A DNA stretch of 64,000 bases, from assembly GCF_901709675.1 (NCBI RefSeq), contig NC_051094.1, positions 9,790,501 to 9,854,500 of the forward strand, in the 5' to 3' direction. Made by a program: the position numbers and the translations under genes. The DNA comes from Syngnathus acus. Taxonomy: Eukaryota > Chordata > Actinopteri > Syngnathiformes > Syngnathidae. Of the stretch, positions 56,101 through 64,000 are shown one piece after another. Numbering within the stretch: position 1 is the stretch's first letter; each line of letters opens with the position of its first letter. A model generated the notes under the pieces. It did not search any database and had not been told where the DNA came from. It was given only the letters and a program-made list of their open reading frames with translations.

Positions 56101-59100
56101 ACATCGCTTATCCTATTGAGGACAGTGTTTTCATATGCCAGCCAGCCAACTAAAGCTCGTGGTCGATGCAAAACAAGTTTGCTTAGCGTCTAGCGTTTCT
56201 CCGATCGCTCACGAGATGGCTGTCTTTTCCACGTGAATGCGACGTACTGGCGGGCGGCAGGTAGCTTATTAGATCTATTAAATTGTGTACCTAATATTGT
56301 GACGGGTGAGTGTATACTCTATGTAGACGTATGTCTCTTTTTCAGTGGAATGCTTTCATATGTAAAGTGTTAAAGAGAGTACTCACCCAGTAACCCCCCA
56401 GGCCAGTGCGGGTGGTCTCCGTCTGGACTCCACGGAGGAAGGGCAGATGGTAGTACTTGGAAAAAACCAGCAGCAACACGCCTTGCATCCTCTGAGAGGT
56501 CACCTAAGGTCAGCATGGCAGAACACATGGACAATTATTAACATTAAACACGATACATGATTCTTGAGAGGTAGGTTATACTATATACAGTATTTTGCAT
56601 GTGTCAGACTGAACTTTAATGTCAATAAACACGGTGCATGATCTCAATCCCAACTTGCTGATGGTGCTAAACCTCCATTTCAGCCTACAGGAGGCTGTGG
56701 CCAAGCTCAACCATGACTTTACACGAACACACAAATGAACCAAGCTTTTGCCCGCGGTCAGTCCTCACTGTGAAAGGAGGCTGGCGGTTTTCAGAGTAAA
56801 TGTCGCTTGTCCGAAGGTCATTTGTTTTCTTTCTCTGTGGCTCACATTTAAACCATGCTATGCATATTTTGACATTTTTGAGCAGCACAATACGATTCAC
56901 AATGTAAATGTGAAGCACGTGCATTAGTTAAAGTAGAAGAAGATGAAATATTTTCGTGCTATGCCAAGCTCCCCAATGGATATATCTATTGTGATTATGC
57001 CCCCCCCCCCCCCCTCCACCTCATTCTCCTCCACTAGTCCACTCATTTCAACTGCAGGCCAATGAAGCATAATCACACTGAGCCTGAAATGCCCCGTGGC
57101 CAGTAATGGATGCACACATCGCCACGTGACTGAAGACCCTCCTACTTGTGTTGTTACTGGCTAGATGTACGCCTTTTGTTGCATAATGATTTCTACTGAA
57201 GCGTGGAGTTGACCACCTTATTTATGGTGACTGTTTGGAGACCACCATAAAATGTGTACACCGGTCATTTTATACACAATCGAAGGAAATCCAAAGAAAA
57301 GATTAACAAAGTTAATGATCTGCTCTCCATCATCATTAAAACCATTCATGATATGCTGATTCACTTTTTTAAATTAACACCTGAGACAAAGTATATCAGT
57401 ACCTCTCACCACTGAAAGCTACAACCACAATAATAAACAGATTGTTAAATTAACACCAATCAACAAAGTGAATGTAGTTAGATTTACAAAGGTGGAATAT
57501 TTGAGAGAACTTTTGAGTGAAATCACATGTGAGTGATTTACTGCATCTTGGTGTGTGCTCATTAAATTCACAATTTAGTACACAAATGTGTGCATTTCTT
57601 CTGCACTGGACCAAGCAAAAACTGCCCTCGTAGTTCTATAAACTTGCCAAAAAGATAACGCTGTCAAATCCACTGTAAGCCTAATTGGTTCATACAATAT
57701 GAAATGCATTTGCTCTTTATTGCTGCTCCATTGTGAATTTGAGATGAAGTCTTTTGTGCACTGTTGTTGATAATGGCTACAGACACCTATTGTTGGCTAA
57801 TGCCCAGAAGTGTTAACATCATCACACAACATCATTCAACTCATGCAGCTGACCATAACAGTCGGAAGACATCAGCATTGTTGCCAGAGGCCCATCAACA
57901 CTGACAATGTTCTGATCCCAAAATAAACCAGCACCCTGGGAGTCGTTTGTCTCACTCTTTCGGCTCGACAGCTGATTTACGCTCACATAACATCGCTTGG
58001 CATGCTCGGAATACCTGCAAACGTCTTTTGACAACAGGATACAGGAAAACCAGCTGCTTGTAATGGTATTTCCTGTTAACTCCCAAGTTATAGAAAATAT
58101 CGACACGCAAGGTAGTGATTGAGATGATTAGATTTTGTTTTTGTCTTGATTTAATTTTTTTAAATTCTGAAATTCTATTACTATTTGAGTTCTATAATTT
58201 TTATTTTTTTTAAATAGCATTGCGGGCTACATCAAATGTTATTTGTATTAATTGTCATAGGCCACAAAAAAAACAGTGGGCAGTGTTTTGCATTGACAAA
58301 TTCTGTGTGGCAGATGTGGCGATGAACCAACAAATACCTACAAATGGCATAATCTGTGTTTTTGTTCAATTTGGATTTGGTTAGGTCTTATCTTCTTGAA
58401 GCGTCCATTTTTTCTTGTTAAAAACACTCTTCTCTGTGGTCTCTTCTCTGTTTGTATTGACGATACAGATACAGTGATTGAGCTGGAACGCGGAGCATCC
58501 AAAAGGAGAAAAAAAAAAAAGCAAAAATAGAGTCCAGGAGACGACGACAACCACTTGACTGTGCCCAATGAGCCCGGTAGAGAGCGGAAGACAGCGGACA
58601 CGCTAACATTACACGCTTGTTCTAAATCATTACTGTTTGTTGCTCAGGGAACAAAATGAGTGGAGGCAGCAGCACAGAAAAAGGCAATGAGCACAAACCT
58701 CATCAGCCATCACATCATCCGGACGGAAGCCGAAGTGCATTTTTAATGAGCGAGCACATGTTCCTAACTAGAAACCATTACTGACCAGCACGTATCCAAA
58801 GGGGCTGAGTCTCTCCATGCAAACCTCGCTCCACTGGTCCGTGAAGAGGACGTCTTTCAGCCGTTTGTTTATCATAGAGTTGACTTCCTGCAGCCTTGGA
58901 GACACGGGACACAATGCACATGGGTCAGCAAGTGCAAGCAGAATAAGATTGTCTCATGGATTAACATTTTGACATGAGCAATGACTGCAGGACTCTTTAG
59001 TCTTATATGTGTGTGTATGCCGGGTGACAGCAACATGGGCAGAACTGCCTATGGGCAAACCAGCGCTGCTACAGTAATCACTCACCCAATCACATACATG

Positions 59101-60622
59101 TCTGTATTCCCATCACCTATATTCAAGCCCAGTAATGCGGTGATGTCATCGGGAGGTGTGGCCGAACCCACATTCCAGGTGATGATGTGCACCCTGTCGG
59201 CAAAGACTCTTATTAACATTTGGCTCTCTCTCTCTCACGTACTATTTCCGACTAATAGCTAATTAAAATGATTTGAACAACCGCCCGCCCGAGCATCTGG
59301 GGAACAATATGTCCTGGCTGTGGAGTATTTGTGCAAGCTGTTTTAAGTGCGTACCTGAAGGAAATCTTTGAAAGGTTAATTATTTGAGAACTCTGGCACT
59401 GATTCAAGAAAAAAAAACGAGCAACTACGCTTTGTTAATCCGTCTAATCTAATCTGTCCACAGATGAGATCAACTGTGGTAGAGTTTTTTTTTTGCTTTC
59501 CTTGTGTATATGACTAACTTGACGCGTTAACATGTTAATGTTGTACCTTTGCAACGTAGTGGCATCTCTGGCAAATATTCTGGAGACAGTGAATGTTGAT
59601 ATACATTTAAATCGAGTGTTGTCAAAAATAAATGTACACTTGTTTAACATTAATTAACACATTTTGCACCTCTTCTGCAGTGGCCCTCAATGCCAGATTA
59701 TGTTGTCTTTCTTTAAATAGTATTTTACATGATTTAGAGCTCACTGATTAAAATGGACAATGCACTTTAAGAAAATTGTGTATGCCAACCTAAATGATTG
59801 GGCTACATGAAATTCTGCCAGTGGGGCTGGGCAACTGTGATACTGCTGTCTGCTGCATAACTGAAATAATGTTTGGCTGTACATCTTTTTGCCAGTACAG
59901 TAAATATTTTTTTCCCTTCTCTTAAATATGTGAAATAATGCACAGTGTACAGTACAGTTCTCAAGTGCATTAAAACCGCAATAAAACTATTTATTTACAG
60001 CAATAGAAGGACATTAAATGCTTGTACACAGCATCAAGGTGTTCTAGTGTCTTCATGGCTTTCAAAATAATTGCGTATTGACAAGCTGTGTACAGGATGC
60101 ATGTTCACACATGAGTCAAGGAACTTGCCTGAAGTCTTCCACAGTTTGGGCCTGAGTGTCGGCCGTGCCTGCGACCGACAGAGCTCTCTGGGCGTGAGGG
60201 TTCAGGTGGTGCGGCACGGCCTTGCTTAAAGTAGTGTGGGGTACCGAGGCAGCCCGGACCGCATGGTGCCCCGGACCTTTTGGACCGGCTTTGATGTGGA
60301 GGCCGGTCCGGTCCCCTGAGAGCTTAACAGGTGGGCTGGGGGCGGCTTTTGCACGACTTGCCACGGCGCCATCAGGATCACATTCGCCCTGCGTATCGCC
60401 TTGTGTGGGTTCAGCTTTAGGTTCGCATACGTCGACGGAACCTTCAACTCTGGCACTTCTCTGGGGCCGTCGGGGCCTGGCAGTAGCGGTGGGCGGTCCG
60501 GTGGTGGGCTCACATGTTGGATCTGAAGGATGTGGAGCAGTACTTTGAGATGGTACTGTGTCTGCTGCTTCACTCGAGTTGTCTATTGGCATCTGGCTTT
60601 GGAGAGGTTGGTCTTGGTCCAT
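53165..60622 (-). CDS. inpp5j: Phosphoinositide 5-phosphatase, INPP5J/PIPP-like, with SKICH domain
   Basis: Removes the 5-phosphate from phosphoinositides and inositol phosphates; acts at the plasma membrane. Twelve coding exons: 60129-60622, 59086-59193, 58786-58894, 56387-56503, 55287-55462, 55020-55131, 54404-54513, 54094-54292, 53895-54032, 53741-53824, 53551-53655 and 53165-53470; 685 residues in frame. Residues 1-165 are Pro/Ser/Thr-rich and disordered. The 5-phosphatase domain is about 166-475, with IGLQEVNS, FLNCHLPAHMEN, WLGDLNFR (339-346), PAWTDRIL (415-422) and SDHKPV (463-468), all intact. SKICH domain is about 476-584 (WDWIGLYKVGF, DYVGYVWA). The tail 585-685 is acidic Ser-rich then Arg-Ser-rich (SRSRSSSP). 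The Pro-rich N-terminus separates it from INPP5K; mammalian INPP5J is longer. The exon 1 donor is GC. An AG just upstream of the ATG (60626) suggests a further 5' non-coding exon. Confidence 0.92.
55463..56386 (-). other. inpp5j intron 4
   Basis: 0.9 kb with an inverted degraded SINE 3' end at about 56087-56160 (ccatccatcttccacatcgc). Nothing else. Confidence 0.6.
56504..58785 (-). other. inpp5j intron 3
   Basis: 2.3 kb, AT-rich, with a poly-C run at 57000-57015. No exon is supported. Confidence 0.6.
59194..60128 (-). other. inpp5j intron 1 of the coding region (GC-AG type)
   Basis: 0.93 kb, AT-rich, no exon seen. It begins with GCAAGT on the minus strand. Confidence 0.6.
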
Positions 60623-63600
60623 TTCCTGTGGTTTCTGTCAAACAAAGAGGATGTTTAGTTTCAAGAATTGTACTGTTTGTAATCGTAAAAGAAACACAGA
60701 AATGTAAGGTACGGTACATGTGTTTGGGGGCAGAGAAAACAAAACCTGTGCACATTGCACACTGTCCCCTATTGCCAAATGTGTCCACCTTTCCTGCAGT
60801 AACCAGGGAGATGCTTGGTCACGTCTTATCAACTCAGAGCACTTGACAAACACTACCACACCAAACAGACGGAAGAGCTGCAGGAGCCACATCACGGCAC
60901 AAGTCAACAGTACAATGCACAGTAATGCGGCAATAAAGGAGGAATTTCAAGCCCATTTCGTCCAGCAAAAGGCTAAGTTAATCATTGAATAAATAATGTA
61001 AGACATGCTGAGGGCCGAGAATGCCAAGACACAATAGAGATTTGAATCCAAAGCAAGTACGAGCTACGCTATATCTAAGAATAGGATTATGAGCCTGATA
61101 AAACATGATATTCCACATTGCAGCCATTCGAACGATTAAAAACGATGATGTTAAGATGCAATGCAATCTCTCACTGGTGATAATCCCTTCATGAATGATG
61201 ACTATTAAAAAGACGTGGATTTCTTCTTAGAATAAAAAAGCTGTGACAACTTTACCCAGATGATTATTTATGCTTTCTTCAGTCCAACAAAACTATGCCA
61301 TATATACTATTAATAACCAAGAAACGACAGTGTTGTGTCACAACGACATATGACCTTGAAGAAAAATTGACGGTGACTTGACGCAGAGCGCTCTGCATGC
61401 CCACATTCTCCTCTTATCTTTGCCTGGGAGCGATGCTCCATGTATGGCTCTTAGCAAGTAAGGACTTTGGAATGGTGGGCAATTTTGCTCACGTGGTAGT
61501 GGGTGGATCCATAAGAGGAGAGACAGATGGACAGTTGAGTGCCCGCCGTCCGTCCCATTTTAGCGGCAACAACATCATTTCCTTAGGGCACTGTCTATTT
61601 CAACAAGATTTCACCCCCCCTCTCTTTTGTTGCTTTCTCTAATTCTCACTCTAGCCTTGCTCTGAAGCAAAATTCTGACCTAACTTCTATGCGTTAAATC
61701 TTATGACTGACTTCATCAAATTGCTGTTTTACTTTTACTTTCAACTTTTTCTGCAAAAATTAAATCAGGCATGACAAAGAAGGGAGCAGTTTAACAAGTG
61801 GCGTGTCACCAGGGTCTTTAAAACTTTCTCTGCAGGCACAAACACTTATCAGAATCAAGGACCGACATTTTCAACGTACATGAAAGGGTAATAATTCATC
61901 CCAACAGTCTTCATTTTATGGCGTGTGTCTTAAATAAAACATTATTTTGCCCAACTCCTTCAATATCTCGTGTGCAGTTGACCACCACACACACAATCTG
62001 AATCCCTGGTCCTTATTTTAGCCAACCAGATTTTACTGTATACACGATGAAGGCCAGAAAGACACAAAGAAACACATCAGAAGGACATCTTGAGGTCAGG
62101 CGGAAGCTTAGACGCACACAGTCAAATAAACATTCAAAGTCCCCCCCCCCCCCCTTCTTTTCTAAATGTATGTCACAGCATGAGCAAATATTATTTTCTG
62201 CGCCGACAACAGTCAGGACAGATTAGCATTCCCTATTCTGCTCACGTCCGCAAAGGAGAGAAGAGCGGAACAATTTGATAATAACCAATGTGTCATGGTG
62301 TTTACATGTAGGCTCCTGAGGGCGAGAGAGATGCAAGTGAAAAGGATGTAGAGGAACTCAAGTGATGAGCTTGATCTAATCCTGCGTAGACCCTCGAGTC
62401 GATTGCTGACAACATCGTTGGCTTGGAAATTGGAATGACTACTGATGGTTTTATTTTGAGTTTGTACAGGGTTAATGAAAAGTCATGTGTGCAGTCTTAT
62501 AATGTGCAATGCAATTTGTATCTGAATTTCTAGACAACGGCATGTGGGCAACAATTATACAAAAACATTTCGACCACGGATGGGAAACTGCCAGTCCTTG
62601 ATTAATTTGATTAAGTTGTAATAACAGTGTTCACCAGTAGATGGCAGGAATCGCTTGGCAACACCTCCAACCACAAAATGTGACTTCTTAACTAGAGAAG
62701 AAAATTAGGTCAAGAAATTGATGTCTTTCAGGTAAAATGAGAAACAGATCATATGTTCCTCGAATTTAGACATAGATGATCTGCCTATTTTTTTTAGAGA
62801 CCTTATCAGATGAAAGATTTCAACCTATGTGTAGCCTCCAAGCCCAATGCCGAATGTGTTTGGTCCAGATTGCCTGGTATTACATTTTGACATCGCAGCC
62901 AAAAGAGACTGTTGTCATTCAAGGCCTCCAGTGCCACATGTCCTTGTGAGAGAGGCACACCAATGTTGACCACCAATGCTGACCTTCACGCTAATGACAT
63001 GATGCCACAGCTGGAAATATTCTCTCCAGGTCCTCACCCTTGGCGTCTTGTTCCTGATCAGCCACAGTGTCAGTGACAGGATGTCAAAACTATTTAGCTA
63101 ATAGCACATAATAAATATCCACCCATCCATTTTTTATAGCGCCTTTCCTCATCTGGGACGTAGTTTAGCTCGGGGTACAGCCCAGACTGGTCGCTATTCA
63201 CAATCGCATCCACACTTATGGGCAACTTTGAGTCTTCAATGAACCGACCGTCATGTATCATAGATTAGAAAAGTAAGATTCCGTGTTACACTTTACCACA
63301 CTCACAGACAATGACCCATTGAGACAGCAAACGTATGCCTGCTGGGAAACTCTGAGAATGAGGCCTAACTGATACTCACCTGGGGAGAGAAACTAAAATC
63401 CACATTATAAAGGCACTGAAACTTGAGCTATTAGAGTCTAATGTGTCTACACTGTGTGCAAAAGGCTGAGCAGCTAAACCGCCTGCATTTTCCTTCCTGT
63501 CAAGACCAAAGCTAAAAGCGTTGCACAAGCACCGCAACATCTTTACACCATTTACTTCTCAAGAGGAAGCGAGCGAGCGATATCGAGGCAAATTCAACTC

Positions 63601-64000
63601 AAATGAAAAGAACCAGACACACTCATTATAACCTAGAATGATATCACACCACAATGTAGCTGTAACACCTGATTAATGATATTGTACATAATGCAAATGT
63701 GTCCTGTCAGTAACACATTAAGCCATAGCCACAGTGTGACCCGGGGGTCACAGCTCATTTGCATATCGCAAAAGAAATGACTAACATCTCTGGGGGCTAC
63801 GTATTCATGTGGCCTAATTACAGAACGGCTTCAAGGACATTTGAGTGATTGGACAAAGAGGATGAGGGTCATTTGATTCCCTGTTGTGGCGTTATCATGC
63901 TAGTTGAGTTTGTGCATAAATTTCACATACAATACGTAGGCATGAAAAAGAGCTTGACAAGGTCGATGGCAGGAGTAAGAACTGTTGTTGCAATTATGAA
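60623..64000. other. Upstream or 5' intronic DNA of inpp5j
   Basis: 3.4 kb without a supportable exon. It contains a poly-C run (62142-62154) and an inverted degraded SINE 3' half (63113-63250). If inpp5j has a non-coding first exon it is here or beyond the right edge. Confidence 0.5.
63113..63250 (-). mobile_element. Degraded SINE 3' half, inverted
   Basis: Starts ccatccattttttatagcgc and continues with diverged 'ggtcgctattcacaatcgca' and 'gggcaactttgagtcttcaatgaacc', matching the reverse complement of the 8081-8440 element. Confidence 0.6.

Noticed and set aside
61397-61642. Plus-strand frame considered as a gene upstream of inpp5j
   Set aside because: No conserved motif and no start or splice context.

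Overview
The window is nuclear genomic DNA of a ray-finned (teleost) fish. The genes are split by many short introns with vertebrate-type splice sites. The proteins are vertebrate families, and the intergenic DNA carries fish-type repeats (a tRNA-derived SINE family, Tc1/mariner remnants, MITE-like elements, many ATT and CA microsatellites). I rebuilt seven protein-coding genes by hand. In each, the listed coding exons join in one continuous reading frame.

Layout. 1-12030, minus strand: first six coding exons of ebf2, a COE-family transcription factor; its 3' exons lie beyond the left edge. 12031-15809: intergenic. 15810-21470, minus: an MPO/EPX-type heme peroxidase whose reading frame continues into a short collagen-like stretch and a C-terminal C1q domain. 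21471-30848: 9.4 kb with no gene I can support. 30849-33550, plus: a surfactant protein B-like saposin precursor. 33921-38253, minus: usp39, a spliceosomal pseudo-deubiquitinase, head to head with 38667-39804, plus: the UPF0561/C2orf68 homologue. 44869-48183, minus: mat2a, S-adenosylmethionine synthetase. 53165-60622, minus: inpp5j-like phosphoinositide 5-phosphatase with catalytic and SKICH domains. 60623-64000: upstream or 5' intronic DNA of that gene.

The genes do not form one pathway. The group sftpb, usp39, C2orf68, mat2a matches a conserved vertebrate block (human 2p11). ebf2 and inpp5j are on other chromosomes in mammals, so the window spans synteny junctions.

The two most interesting points are the peroxidase-collagen-C1q fusion, with a possible 9-nt collagen microexon at a duplicated splice acceptor, and a set of six hairpins in the mat2a 3' UTR. 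Each hairpin carries the UACAGARAA core known as the METTL16 target that controls MAT2A RNA, so SAM-sensing regulation appears conserved here.
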